A stretch of 41,626 nucleotides of DNA from Halochromatium roseum (GCF_016653315.1 NZ_NHSH01000083.1:1-41626), one strand, 5' to 3'; positions 11,033-21,196 are shown, numbered from the stretch's first letter. Program-made: numbers and translations. Notes: generated by a model not told the origin, from the letters alone.

Positions 11033-11258
11033 ACAGTCGCTTCCGGGTAATGTCGATTCAGGGGGCTCAGTGCAGGGCTTCTGCCAGTGCCCACTTATGC
11101 GCGCCGCTTAAGACCTGTCACGGACCCGCGCAAGTCGGCCAACCTGCCTCAGCTCCACATGCGCGTCTACGTCTCGGCGCCAGCGGTCAGCTGCTGAGCA
11201 AGGCTTCGATGAAAGCGCGGCATTATCGACGCTCGGCAGTCTGATCTCAATGGCCGCG

Positions 11259-12074
11259 TCAGTGCTGGCCAGCATTTCGCAGACCCCGCAGCACCTGCGC
11301 CGAGATCTCCTCGATCGACTGGCTAGTGGTATCCAGCACCGGCACCCCGAGCCGGCCCAGCATCTCATGCGCCAGACGGATATCGTTGCGACAGCGTGCC
11401 AGTGACGCATACTCGCTGCCCGGCCGGCGTTCCTCACGGATCAGATGTAACCGCCGCGCCTCGATAGTGAGGCCGAACACCTTGTCTTTCACGGCACAGA
11501 CCTCGGGCGGTAGGGCCTCACGCTCGAAATCGTCCTCGGTGAGGGGATGATTGGCCGCGCGCAGACCGTAGTGGATCGCCAGATAGAGACAGGTCGGCGT
11601 CTTGCCAGAGCGCGAGACCCCGACCAAGACCACGTCCGCGTGGCGGAAGTTGTCCGGACGCATGCCGTCGTCGTTGCTCATGGCAAAGTTGATCGCCTCG
11701 ATGCGCTTGGTATACATGCTGGGCTTGGTGATCGCATGGCTGCGCCCAGACTCGCGGCTGGGCGAAACACCCAGTTCCTGACTGAGCGGCTCGACAAACT
11801 GCTCGAATAGCTCCAAGTGAAAGCAATCTCCTTCTTTTAGGATCGCGGCGATCTTGGCATCGAGCATGGTCGAGAACACCAAAGGGCGGGCACCGTCGCG
11901 CTCCGCAGCCTCATGCAGTCGCTGCGTTAGGGCACGCGCGCGCGCCTCGGTGTTGATATACGGCATGTAGACCTGCTCGAAATCGACGTTGTCGAATTGC
12001 GAGAGGAGACTATGACCGAGGGTCTCGGCGGTGATGCCGGTGCTCTCGGAGACGAAGAAGACGGTTCGCTTCAT
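11259..12074 (-). CDS. ppsR: PEP synthase regulatory protein (bifunctional kinase/pyrophosphorylase)
   Basis: The 271-residue protein belongs to the DUF299/PpsR family. It starts MKRTVFFVSESTGITAETLG and carries the P-loop-like GVSRSGKTPTCLYLAI (about residues 150-165), then GLTI and REERRPGSEYASL near the C-terminus. It inactivates PEP synthase by ADP-dependent phosphorylation of a threonine and reactivates it by phosphorolysis, adjusting gluconeogenesis. ppsA is often next to it, divergently transcribed. Here the divergent gene is an unknown protein, so ppsA must lie elsewhere. An alternative ATG 15 bases upstream (12089) adds MNHKP; the inner ATG matches relatives better. Neither has a strong ribosome binding site. 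Confidence 0.95.
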   Translation of the reverse strand: MKRTVFFVSESTGITAETLGHSLLSQFDNVDFEQVYMPYINTEARARALTQRLHEAAERDGARPLVFSTMLDAKIAAILKEGDCFHLELFEQFVEPLSQELGVSPSRESGRSHAITKPSMYTKRIEAINFAMSNDDGMRPDNFRHADVVLVGVSRSGKTPTCLYLAIHYGLRAANHPLTEDDFEREALPPEVCAVKDKVFGLTIEARRLHLIREERRPGSEYASLARCRNDIRLAHEMLGRLGVPVLDTTSQSIEEISAQVLRGLRNAGQH

Positions 12075-12158
12075 GGGCTTGTGATTCACGTCAATGCGGT
12101 GTAGTTAGTCGAGGCAAGATAGTAGGCGATGGCAAGAACATTAGGAGACTGACCTCTC

Positions 12159-12623
12159 ATGGCGACCATCAGTAACGACAAAGCGCTTCGTGATCTGCTC
12201 GAGCAGCTCTCCGTCGAGCAACAACGCCTGCTCGGCTTACGGTTTGCGCAGAGCCTTATCCACCTGAGCCGCGATGAACGGGTGAAGCGGGCTATCGAGA
12301 TCGGACTGCGTACCGATGCCTCTGAGTCGGAACTCGAAGACGCCTATCGCGGCGCCAAGGCCTGGTCGACCAAGACCTATACCGACTGCGGCAAAGACAC
12401 CGACTGGCTCGCTCAAGGCGATCATTTCGTTGCCGCTGCTGTTGCCGCTGCGCTGACACCAGACAGCATGCTCCCGGACAACAAGACCAACCGGGCCTGG
12501 AAGGCGGCCATGCATGCACGGATGGCCAACAACTGCGAGTTGGTCGAAGGCGAAGGCAACGCCCACCTCGATGAGGTCAAACGGCAGTACGAGATTGCCA
12601 GCGAGTTCGTCAGCGCGGATTGA
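12159..12623 (+). CDS. Conserved-looking hypothetical protein, upstream of the hydrogenase region
   Basis: The family was not recognised. This 154-residue soluble, mostly helical protein has no signal peptide or membrane segment. The N-terminus LRDLLEQLSVEQQRLLGLRF is amphipathic, and the centre contains TKTYTDCGKDTDWLAQGDHF followed by an alanine-rich helix (VAAAVAAALTP). An AGGAG-like site (12142-12146) precedes the ATG at good spacing. It lies between ppsR (divergent) and hypC (convergent), so it could belong to the hydrogenase locus, but nothing in the sequence proves that. Codon use resembles its neighbours, so it is probably a real gene. Confidence 0.7.
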   Translation: MATISNDKALRDLLEQLSVEQQRLLGLRFAQSLIHLSRDERVKRAIEIGLRTDASESELEDAYRGAKAWSTKTYTDCGKDTDWLAQGDHFVAAAVAAALTPDSMLPDNKTNRAWKAAMHARMANNCELVEGEGNAHLDEVKRQYEIASEFVSAD

Positions 12624-12647
12624 TCTCGCTAGCGGCTCTCACTGCCG

Positions 12648-12899
12648 TCACCGCTGCTCAGCCCCGGCGGCAGTGGCCTCGGCCGCAAGCATCTCGTCAT
12701 ACACCGACCAGGCGTCAGCGGCACGCTCCGCTGAGATCTTCTCGATCGCATGGCCAAGGTGGATGACGACGAAATCCCCGACCTCCAGCTCCTCCGGGTC
12801 GAGCATCAACAGGCTCACCTCGCGCTCGATCCCCTTGGCCTCACAGCGCGCGCCGAATCCATTGATCTCGAGAATCTGCATCGGAATACCCATGCACAT
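12648..12899 (-). CDS. hypC: Hydrogenase maturation chaperone HypC/HupF
   Basis: The 83-residue protein begins MCMGIPMQILEI, the invariant MC-x-(A/G)-IP start of HypC-type chaperones, in which Cys2 binds the iron and the large-subunit precursor. Internal VGDFVVIHLGHAIEKIS matches the conserved 'GDYVLVHVGFAI' block. HypC delivers the Fe(CN)2CO unit with HypD and holds the apo large subunit open for nickel insertion. An upstream in-frame ATG (12926) would bury the essential N-terminal Cys and is rejected. It is transcribed away from hynD and the structural operon. It may be a HynL-specific HypC/HupF paralogue, since hypABDE are not in the window. Confidence 0.93.
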   Translation of the reverse strand: MCMGIPMQILEINGFGARCEAKGIEREVSLLMLDPEELEVGDFVVIHLGHAIEKISAERAADAWSVYDEMLAAEATAAGAEQR

Positions 12900-13067
12900 G
12901 GAACCGCTCCCATCATCATGTCGCAATGCGTTGAGGCTAAGCCGCGGGCAGGGACCATCGCAAGCGGCTTACATCAATGCCCGAGCCGATCCCCGAGCCG
13001 ATACGCCCATTTCACGCACTCGCTGACGACCGGAGTGCCCAACAGACCAACGACAGGAGCCGCCAAC

Positions 13068-13556
13068 ATGCCCGCCACAGGTACCTTGATCCTCGGACTT
13101 GGCAACATCCTGCTCACCGATGAAGCCGTCGGCGCGGTTGTCTTGCAGGCCTTGCAGCCGATCGCCGCAACCGACCCCGATCTCAACCTCTATGACGGCG
13201 GCACGCTCAGCTTCACCTTGGCAGGCCCGATTGGCGACGCGGCGCGGTTGATCGTGGTCGATGCCGCCGCGATGGGCGATCCAGCGGGCACCGTGCGCCT
13301 GTTCGAAGGCGAGGCCATGGACCGCCAGCTCAGCACACACGCAAAGAGCGTGCACGAGGTCAGCCTTGCCGATCTCTTCGATATCGCGCGACTCACGGAC
13401 ACGCTGCCCAGCCAACGCGCCTTGATCGGCATTGAGCCGCAAGAGGTCGATTGGGGGGATCAACTCACCCCGCCGGTGGCCGCAGCCGTGCCTCAGGCCA
13501 TCGCCCTGATCCAGGATCTACTGCGACGCTGGCGCGAATCTGAAGATGAGGAGTGA
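13068..13556 (+). CDS. hynD: Hydrogenase maturation protease (HyaD/HupD family)
   Basis: A 162-residue protein of the endopeptidase family that removes the C-terminal peptide from NiFe large subunits after nickel insertion. Visible family features are LILGLGNILLTDEAVG with the Ni-binding Glu near residue 17, the VVDAAAMG aspartate segment near 60, and the STHAKSVHEVSL histidine near 90. The start follows an AGGAG at 13055-13059. The open frame reaches further upstream to 12750, but that part overlaps hypC and lacks homology. It is the first gene of the rightward hydrogenase cluster and most likely processes HynL, whose 15-residue tail follows DPCIACAVH. Confidence 0.93.
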   Translation: MPATGTLILGLGNILLTDEAVGAVVLQALQPIAATDPDLNLYDGGTLSFTLAGPIGDAARLIVVDAAAMGDPAGTVRLFEGEAMDRQLSTHAKSVHEVSLADLFDIARLTDTLPSQRALIGIEPQEVDWGDQLTPPVAAAVPQAIALIQDLLRRWRESEDEE

Positions 13557-13572
13557 GTCATGCTGGATTCCA

Positions 13573-13668
13573 GCCTCCCTCTTCACTCTCTCCTCACTCC
13601 TCTCCACTCACTTCTCTCCTCAAGGCCATGAGATTTCGCAGGAAACAACAGGGTTATTAGCCCTGTTG
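13573..13668 (+). other. Pyrimidine-rich tract and hairpin upstream of the hupH-like gene
   Basis: Positions 13573-13621 are almost pure pyrimidine on the plus strand, made of CTC/TCC runs, which is unusual for this genome. Just after it lies a perfect 8-bp stem CAACAGGG (13646-13653) and CCCTGTTG (13661-13668) with a 7-base loop. The element separates hynD from hupH-hynS. It could terminate hynD transcripts or act as a regulatory leader for the structural operon. No FNR or sigma-54 site was recognised nearby. Confidence 0.45.
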
Positions 13669-13744
13669 CGACAAAGGATGCCATAGGTCAAACACGGCCG
13701 AATAAGCTCTGCCTAACATAAGCATCAACCGATGGAGGAGCCTG

Positions 13745-14194
13745 ATGGCGCAGCTCGCCAACATTCCCATACGCATCGAGCAGCCCGAAGCCGAGCCGCA
13801 GCAATTCGGCAACGCGCTGCCGATCCTCAATGAGATCCGTCATGCGCTGGCTCGGTTCGCTGAGAGCGCTGAGCCGACCCGCATTGATCTCGCCGCCATG
13901 CCCTTCGGCCCCGGCGACGAAGAGCACTTGATGGCACTGCTCGGCCGTGGCGAGGTCGAGGCCACCATCGACGCCCTCGGTCCCACCCGCGTCTGGGAGA
14001 CTCGCTTCCCTGGGGTCTGGGTGCTCGACTACGCCAATGTCGAGGGCGAGCGCATCGCGCTGCAGATCGAGGTCGACGAGATCCCGCAGATGCTGCGCAC
14101 CCAGCGCGCCGACATCACCGACTCATTGACCGCACTCGACGCCGCACTGGCGTCGGCAACCGCGGCCGATCCGGCGGCTGAGTCCCGCCACTGA
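13745..14194 (+). CDS. hupH: HupH/HyaF-like hydrogenase expression protein
   Basis: The 149-residue protein matches the C-terminal domain of HupH/HyaF accessory proteins. The line IDLAAMPFGPGDEEHLMALL is followed by LGRGEVEATIDALGPTRVWE, FPGVWVLDYANVEGE and a closing EIPQMLRTQRADI. Family members assist maturation of the small subunit or assembly of Tat-exported uptake hydrogenases; the exact step is unsettled. A strong GGAGGAG precedes the start at 13734-13740. It lies 32 bases upstream of hynS and is probably cotranscribed. Full HupH proteins are often about 280 residues, so this is a short, single-domain version. Confidence 0.85.
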   Translation: MAQLANIPIRIEQPEAEPQQFGNALPILNEIRHALARFAESAEPTRIDLAAMPFGPGDEEHLMALLGRGEVEATIDALGPTRVWETRFPGVWVLDYANVEGERIALQIEVDEIPQMLRTQRADITDSLTALDAALASATAADPAAESRH

Positions 14195-14226
14195 CCGCCG
14201 ATCTTCCAGCAATGGCAGGAGCAACG

Positions 14227-15324
14227 ATGGCCACATCGAAGACCTTAGGCGAGAGCCTGCGCCAGCACGGGGTGTCACGCCGTGGATTCCTCAAATTCTG
14301 CGCCGCAACAGCGTCGATGATGGCGTTGCCACCCAGCATGGCGCCAGCAATAGCACAGGCGCTCGAGAAAGCGCGCCGGCCGTCCGTCATCTGGCTCTCC
14401 TTTCAAGAATGCACCGGCTGCACGGAATCCCTGACCCGCAGCTTCTCACCCACGGTCGAGAACCTGATCTTCGATGTGATCTCGCTCGACTATCATCACA
14501 CTCTGCAAGCAGCCGCTGGCGATGCCGCCGAGCACGCCCGCGAGCAGGCGATGAACAGCAACGCCGGCGAGTATCTGGTGGTGGTCGACGGCTCCCTGCC
14601 CGGCCCCAAGGCCAACCCTGGCTATTCGACCATCGCCGGCATCAGCAACTACGACATGCTGATGGATACCATCGATGGCGCCGCTGCGGTGGTTGCGGTC
14701 GGTACCTGTGCGGCCTTCGGCGGTCTGCCGAAGGCCGACCCCAACCCGACCGGCGCCGTCTCGGTGCAGGACCTGGTCAAGGACAAGCCAGTGATCAACG
14801 TCTCCGGCTGCCCGCCCGTGCCCATGGTCATCACCGGCGTGCTAGCGCAGTTCCTCACCTTCGGCACCATTCCCGAACTCGACGAATATGGCCGCCCGCG
14901 CGCCTTCTTCGGCCAGTCGATCCACGATCGCTGCTATCGTCGGCCGTTCTACGACAAGGGCAAGTTTGCCGAATCCTTCGACGACGAGGGAGCCAAGGCC
15001 GGCTGGTGCCTGTACCGGCTCGGCTGCAAGGGACCCATGACCTACAACGCCTGCGCGACCATGAAGTGGAACGGCGGCGCCAGCTGGCCGGTCGAGGCGG
15101 GCTATCCCTGCCTCGGCTGCTCCGAGCCAGATTTCTGGGATGCTGGCGGCTTCTACAAGGCGCTCTCGGTGCCGACCGGCTCACCCGGTGATGTCTTGCT
15201 CACCGCGGGCGCTGTCGGCGCCGCGGTCGGCGTCGGCGCGGGCCTGATGAGTCGTAACCAGGGTAAGCAGGCCGCCAAGCATCACGACAAGGTCACCGCC
15301 GATCAATTAGAGGAGAAACTCTGA
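14227..15324 (+). CDS. hynS: NiFe hydrogenase small subunit, Tat-exported (HynS/HupS type)
   Basis: A 365-residue precursor. The Tat signal SRRGFLKFCA (about residues 17-26) is followed by a hydrophobic stretch. Fe-S cluster ligands include ECTGC (Cys62, Cys65), the cysteines of GTCAAFGG and SGCPPVPMV, HDRCYRR, the Cys pair around WCLYRLGCKGP, YNACATMKWN and YPCLGC. These give the proximal, medial and distal clusters of a membrane-associated uptake-type enzyme. A C-terminal hydrophobic segment (VLLTAGAVGAAVGVGAG) anchors it and is followed by a charged tail. The start at 14227 has AGGAG six bases upstream; an ATG at 14212 lies ahead of it. Its stop overlaps the isp1 start (TGATG). The order hynS-isp1-isp2-hynL matches Thiocapsa roseopersicina Hyn. 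Confidence 0.96.
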   Translation: MATSKTLGESLRQHGVSRRGFLKFCAATASMMALPPSMAPAIAQALEKARRPSVIWLSFQECTGCTESLTRSFSPTVENLIFDVISLDYHHTLQAAAGDAAEHAREQAMNSNAGEYLVVVDGSLPGPKANPGYSTIAGISNYDMLMDTIDGAAAVVAVGTCAAFGGLPKADPNPTGAVSVQDLVKDKPVINVSGCPPVPMVITGVLAQFLTFGTIPELDEYGRPRAFFGQSIHDRCYRRPFYDKGKFAESFDDEGAKAGWCLYRLGCKGPMTYNACATMKWNGGASWPVEAGYPCLGCSEPDFWDAGGFYKALSVPTGSPGDVLLTAGAVGAAVGVGAGLMSRNQGKQAAKHHDKVTADQLEEKL

Positions 15325-15983
15325 TGACGCCGATGGATTTCCTCCTCCTGACCAAGGGGCCGCTGTTCAGTCTTGCGATCGCAATCTTCGCGCTCGGCAT
15401 CCTGATCCGGCTGTTCGAGATCTTCGCACTCGGCCGCGCCCATAACTATGCCGCGGCGCGCGGCAACGAGGTCATTCCGGGCCTGAAGACCATGTACCGG
15501 CGCTTCAACCCGGACCCGGGCACCTTCCAGCGCTCGACCTTCGATGTGGTGGTCGGTACCCTCTGGCACGTCGGCTTCGTCATCGCCTTGCTGCTGTTCA
15601 TCCCACACATCGAGCTGATCAAGAGCACGCTCGGGGTCAGCTGGCCAGGGCTGCCGAACCCGGTGGTTGACGCGGTCACCGCCATCACGCTGCTCGGCCT
15701 GGTCGCCGTCCTCATTCATCGGCTGACCCATCCGGTGAAGCGCTTTCTGAGCACGCCGCAGGACTATCTGATCTGGGCGGTCACCTTCCTACCGGTGCTG
15801 ACCGGCTATCTCGCCTATCACCGGCTGATCAATCCGTATCCACTGGCGTTGGGCATGCATATCCTGAGTGCTGAGATCTTTCTCATCGTGCTGCCCTTCA
15901 CCAAGCTCACGCACATCTTCACCGCCTTTGTCGCGCGTTACTACAACGGCGCCATCTTCGGCCGCAAGGGGATTCAATCATGA
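15324..15983 (+). CDS. isp1: Isp1, NarI/DsrM-like membrane cytochrome b of the Hyn hydrogenase
   Basis: This 219-residue integral membrane protein has about five hydrophobic helices. Histidines sit within or next to helices (LWHVGFVIALLLF, LIHRLTHP, LAYHRLI, GMHILSAE, LTHIFTAF), as in NarI, DsrM and HdrE, where they ligate b-type hemes. It should anchor the hydrogenase and carry electrons across the membrane between HynS and Isp2. The gene overlaps hynS by one base at its start and isp2 by 4 bases at its end (ATGA), so synthesis is coupled. The Isp1 name comes from the T. roseopersicina hyn operon. Confidence 0.93.
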   Translation: MTPMDFLLLTKGPLFSLAIAIFALGILIRLFEIFALGRAHNYAAARGNEVIPGLKTMYRRFNPDPGTFQRSTFDVVVGTLWHVGFVIALLLFIPHIELIKSTLGVSWPGLPNPVVDAVTAITLLGLVAVLIHRLTHPVKRFLSTPQDYLIWAVTFLPVLTGYLAYHRLINPYPLALGMHILSAEIFLIVLPFTKLTHIFTAFVARYYNGAIFGRKGIQS

Positions 15984-17310
15984 CCCATGGTGCCCACTCA
16001 TTTTCCGTCGAGCGCGGACTCAATGCCTGGCGCGAGGAGATCGACGCACCGGTGGCGGCCTTCTTCTCGAGCTGCGTGCACTGCGGCCTCTGCGCCCAAG
16101 CCTGCCCATTCTTCGTCGAGACCGGCGACCCGAAGTACACGCCGATCCACAAACTGGAGCCGATGCGGCTGCTCTGGGAGCAGGAATTCACCCTCTGGGG
16201 CAAGCTGAAGAAGACCGTCAAAGATCGCCTCGACGCCAAGCTTGGGCGCGAGCCGAAGCCGCTGATCACCGACGCGATGCTTGAGGAATGGGAGCCGCTG
16301 CTCTATGACTCCTGCAGCATGTGCGGACGCTGCTCGATGGTCTGCCCGGTCGGCAACGATATCCATTACATGATCCGCAAGGCGCGCGAGGGCATGGTTG
16401 CCTCCGGCCATTCACCCGAGGGCCTGGTCGCTGCCTCAGTGCGCGCGGTGAACACCGGCAGCCCGATGGGCCTGCAGTGGAAGACACTGGATGTGCAGAT
16501 CAAGCATGTCGAGACCTCCAGCGGACTCGAGGTGCCGATCGACAAGCAGGGCGCCGATTATCTGGTGCTGCTGTCGTCGATGGAGATCATCAACTTCCCC
16601 GAGTATCTCGAAGCCATCACCAAGATCTTCGACCACGCCGGCGTCAGCTGGACCCTGAGCCAGACCTGCTTCGAGGCCACCAACGCCGGTATCCAGATCG
16701 GCTCCAAGGACATCGCCGCCACCCTGGTGCAGCGCGTCGTCGATGCCGCTGAGCAGTTGCAGGTCAAGAACGTCATCAGCCCCGAGTGCGGCCATGCCTA
16801 CACGGCGATCCGCTGGGAAGGCCCGAACGCGATCAAGCGCGCCTATCCGTTCAAGGTCTACCACATCATCGAGGTGCTCGATCAGCTGCGCGCCGACGGC
16901 CGCATCAAGACCGAGGGCAAGGAGATGGACCGCCTGTCGATGCACGACCCTTGCAACCTGGCCCGCAAGAGCGGCGTCGTCCAGCAGCAACGTAGCCTGA
17001 TGGATCTGGTCGCAAGCAACTTCGTCGACCTCAAAGAGCACGGCGAATTCCAGTGGTGCTGTGGCGCCGGCGGTGGCGTCAGCTCCAACGAGCGTGCCGA
17101 GCCGCTGAAGCTGGCCGCGTTCAAGCGCAAGAAGGCACAGATCGAGGAGGTCGAGCCCGAGCGCATGGTGACCATGTGCGCCACCTGCCGCACCCAGCTC
17201 GAAGAGGGCCTAGAGGAGTTCAACATGGACATCCCCGTGGTCGGGCTGACCGAGATCATCGCCGATCATCTGGTCGAGAAAGAGGTCGAGAATAAGAAGG
17301 CTGAAGAATC

Positions 17311-17314
<4 letters not shown>
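15980..17314 (+). CDS. isp2: Isp2, DsrK/HdrD-like iron-sulfur protein of the Hyn hydrogenase
   Basis: The 444-residue cytoplasmic-type protein has two ferredoxin 4Fe-4S motifs (Cys32/35/38/42 in SCVHCGLCAQACP; Cys112/115/118/122 in SCSMCGRCSMVCP). A C-terminal region with two CCG-type segments follows: PECGHAY with HDPCNLARKSG, and WCCGAGGG with MCATCRTQ. CCG domains bind the unusual cluster that reduces disulfides in HdrB/HdrD and is shared by DsrK of the sulfite-reductase complex. Isp2 is therefore expected to link hydrogenase electrons to a disulfide or sulfur carrier, or to quinone via Isp1. It overlaps isp1 and hynL by 4 bases each. Confidence 0.94.
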
Positions 17315-19095
<1,781 letters not shown>

Positions 19096-19106
19096 GCCCG
19101 TTAACC

Positions 19107-19152
19107 TGAATCTCACGCGATTCATGTTCCATGGGTGGCGCCGCGCCATGAG
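19107..19152. repeat. REP-like palindromic repeat, copy 1 (downstream of hynL)
   Basis: Two short palindromes lie side by side: TGAATC-6 nt-GATTCA (19107-19124) and a GGCGCCGCGCC core ending CATGAG (19136-19152). The reverse complement closely matches 32112-32155. Seventeen of 17 bases agree in the GC-rich part and 15 of 18 in the TGAATC palindrome, with an 11- versus 9-base spacer. Both copies sit just after the stop of a gene. Confidence 0.7.
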
Positions 19153-19164
19153 TGTTAGGCCGAG

Positions 19165-19186
19165 CCCACTCCCCACGGGGAGTGGG
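19165..19186 (+). terminator. Terminator-like hairpin after the hyn operon
   Basis: A perfect 10-bp GC-rich stem (CCCACTCCCC/GGGGAGTGGG) with a 2-base central loop lies 70 bases after the hynL stop and is followed by TTCGGGC. It is the best candidate for the end of the hydrogenase transcript. The rest of the spacer up to pomA (19187-19394) shows no gene and no clear sigma-28 site. Confidence 0.6.
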
Positions 19187-19394
19187 TTCGGGCGACCCTC
19201 TCCACCTCAGCGTGATATTAAACACATCTCCTTCGGCTCAACTATAGAGGGCTAGCTTGCGACATCTTTCCTACCCTTGAAGCCGACGAAAAAGGGTTAT
19301 CATGGTCCACCGCGGGCAGTGCTTCTATGCACTCCGGCGCTCATCTCACTCAGTAGTACACACCGTTCGGGCAGTTGACCTAAGAGGCTAACAC

Positions 19395-20201
19395 ATGGAC
19401 TTGGCGACCATTATCGGGATGCTCGGCGCCACGATCATGATCGTAGCGGCAATATCGCTTGGAAGTTCGCCGCTGGTCTTCGTCAATCCAGTGAGCCTGC
19501 TCATCGTTATTGGCGGCAGCATCCTGATCGTGCTCTCGCAGATGAGCTTTTCGGAGGCACGCAATGCATTGAAAGCGGCCATCAAGGCGTTTAAGTCCAG
19601 CTTACCGGACGTTGAATCGACCATCGACGAGATGCTCGATATCGCCAAGGTCGCACGCAAGAGCGGCCTCCTTGCGCTCGAGGACCATGAAACCGACTCG
19701 ACATTCCTCGCCCAAGGGCTGCAGATGCTGGCCGATGGATACGCACCGGACATGCTCAGGGAAGTGCTCGACAAAGAGCGCTTGCTGACCCTGGAGCGCA
19801 ATCGCTCAGGTGCCCGTGCGTTCACGCTGCTTGCCGAGGTTGCACCCGCAATGGGCATGATCGGAACCCTGATCGGCCTGGTCGATATGCTCTCCAATAT
19901 GGAGGACCCGTCATCGATCGGGCCAGCGATGGCAGTCGCCCTGCTGACCACCCTCTACGGCGTGCTGATTGCCAACGTGATTGCGACCCCGATTGCCGAG
20001 AAGCTAGAACTCCGAACCCTGCAGCAAGAACAATTGCAATCGCTCTGGACCGACGCCCTGCTCGCCATCCAACAGGGCCGCAACCCCCGGATTGTCGAGC
20101 AGATGCTGATGACCTACCTGTCCCAAGAGCGCAGGGAGAAGCGTGACGACGCCGATGCGTCTCAGGCGGCGGAGACAAGCGACGAGGCCGGTAATGCCTA
20201 A
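19395..20201 (+). CDS. pomA: Flagellar motor stator protein PomA/MotA
   Basis: A 268-residue membrane protein with four predicted helices: two near residues 5-50, and two in the C-terminal half (MGMIGTLIGLVDMLSNMED and VALLTTLYGVLIANVIATP). The cytoplasmic loop carries RSGARAFTLLAEVAPAMGM. The N-terminus DLATIIGMLGATIMIVAAI and the overall length are those of PomA, the sodium-type MotA homologue. With PomB it forms the ion-conducting stator that turns the flagellum. The gene overlaps pomB by 8 bases. No other flagellar gene is in the window. Confidence 0.94.
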   Translation: MDLATIIGMLGATIMIVAAISLGSSPLVFVNPVSLLIVIGGSILIVLSQMSFSEARNALKAAIKAFKSSLPDVESTIDEMLDIAKVARKSGLLALEDHETDSTFLAQGLQMLADGYAPDMLREVLDKERLLTLERNRSGARAFTLLAEVAPAMGMIGTLIGLVDMLSNMEDPSSIGPAMAVALLTTLYGVLIANVIATPIAEKLELRTLQQEQLQSLWTDALLAIQQGRNPRIVEQMLMTYLSQERREKRDDADASQAAETSDEAGNA

Positions 20202-21006
20202 GAAGCGCGTCAAATGCACCAAGATACCACCCTGGATGGTGACCTATGCCGACCTGATGACGCTGCTGCTTTGCTTCTTCGTGCTCATGCTCACCTTCGC
20301 CGAGATCGATGCCATCCGCTTCAAACGTCTCGCCGGCGAACTCGCCAAGGCCTTTGGTGTGCAACGGGACGTCCCAGTAGAGGCGATCCCGATGGGCACC
20401 AGCCCAATCATGCGGGAGTTTACACCGGGTCGCGTTGAGCCGATCCCGTTCGAGGAGATTCGCCAAAAAACCAGTGTTGAAAAACCCACGCTCGCCTCAG
20501 GCGAGATCGACTCCCGTGTCGCTGAGCGGCTCGCCGAGCTTCAGGAACGACTCAACAGCACGATTCGCGAGGTGGAGACGGGCGGCAATGTGGCCGTCGA
20601 GCGCGATGGGCTGGATATCATCATCCGCATCGATGAGAAAGGGAGTTTTCCGTCGGGATCGGCCGAGATCAGCGGTTCCTTTGAGAGCTTGCTTGAGGCG
20701 CTCTCGAGCGAATTGAGTGAGATGCCGGGCTATATCGCAGTCGACGGCCATACCGATAATGTCCCGATCAACAGCCAGCGATTCGAAAGCAACTGGGATC
20801 TCTCGGCGATGCGCGCTGCCGCGGTGACGAATGTTCTCCTGAGGAACCCAAACCTTGAGCCGTGGCGCCTGATCGTCCTCGGGCATGCCGAAACCCGCCC
20901 TCTGGAGCCGAACGACACGGCCGAGCAACGGGCCCGCAACCGACGCGTCGAACTCAGTCTCCGTGCTGGTGAGGAGATCGAGCGCGAACTCGGCATCAGG
21001 GAGTGA
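20194..21006 (+). CDS. pomB: Flagellar motor stator protein PomB/MotB
   Basis: A 270-residue protein. The single N-terminal helix contains the ion-binding Asp20 in WMVTYADLMTLLLCFFVLML; the Cys-Phe-Phe pattern and the following AEIDAIRFKRLAGELAKAFG resemble PomB more than proton-type MotB. The C-terminal half is an OmpA-like peptidoglycan-binding domain (VDGHTDNVPIN, NRRVELSLRAG). The start at 20194 (MPKKRVKC) lies inside the pomA end; an upstream ATG at 20143 would overlap pomA by 59 bases and is unlikely. Sodium coupling is inferred from sequence similarity. Confidence 0.93.
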   Translation: MPKKRVKCTKIPPWMVTYADLMTLLLCFFVLMLTFAEIDAIRFKRLAGELAKAFGVQRDVPVEAIPMGTSPIMREFTPGRVEPIPFEEIRQKTSVEKPTLASGEIDSRVAERLAELQERLNSTIREVETGGNVAVERDGLDIIIRIDEKGSFPSGSAEISGSFESLLEALSSELSEMPGYIAVDGHTDNVPINSQRFESNWDLSAMRAAAVTNVLLRNPNLEPWRLIVLGHAETRPLEPNDTAEQRARNRRVELSLRAGEEIERELGIRE

Positions 21007-21024
21007 TCCCGGGGCCCGACCCAG

Positions 21025-21063
21025 CAACGGATTAGACCAGCGGATTAGCCCAGCGGGTTAGAC
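21025..21063 (+). repeat. Three tandem 13-nt units after pomB
   Basis: The units CAACGGATTAGAC, CAGCGGATTAGCC and CAGCGGGTTAGAC follow one another, starting 18 bases after the pomB stop. They contain no ORF or hairpin that would explain them. Confidence 0.75.
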
Positions 21064-21114
21064 CAACAAGCCAGATCATTGCCGCTGTATCCTTGTGCGC
21101 TGTTATGTAAGTGG

Positions 21115-21196
21115 CTGCCCATGTTCTACTTCCCGATGCTTACCTGACCCTGGCCCTCAAATCTGGCCCTCAAATCGGGAAGAAATTGATGGACAG
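21115..21196. repeat. Palindromic dispersed repeat, copy A (MITE-like)
   Basis: An 82-base element whose 23-base ends are imperfect inverted repeats (CTGCCCAT...TTCCCGAT against ATCGGGAAG...ATGGACAG; 17 of 23 match). The interior holds a direct duplication of 13 bases (TGGCCCTCAAATC, 21151-21163 and 21164-21176). A second copy in opposite orientation lies at 22774-22842, so the two flank the tatD-tcdA pair. Confidence 0.7.

Noticed and set aside
12750-13067. Extended start for hynD
   Set aside because: It would overlap hypC antisense and has no homology; AGGAG precedes the ATG at 13068.
12900-13067. FNR-type site in the hypC-hynD intergenic region
   Set aside because: No TTGAT-N4-ATCAA pattern could be found; only fragments such as CATCAA.
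19272-19296. Possible sigma-28 promoter box (GCCGACGA) before pomA
   Set aside because: Only a partial -10 match and no TAAA element at the needed distance.
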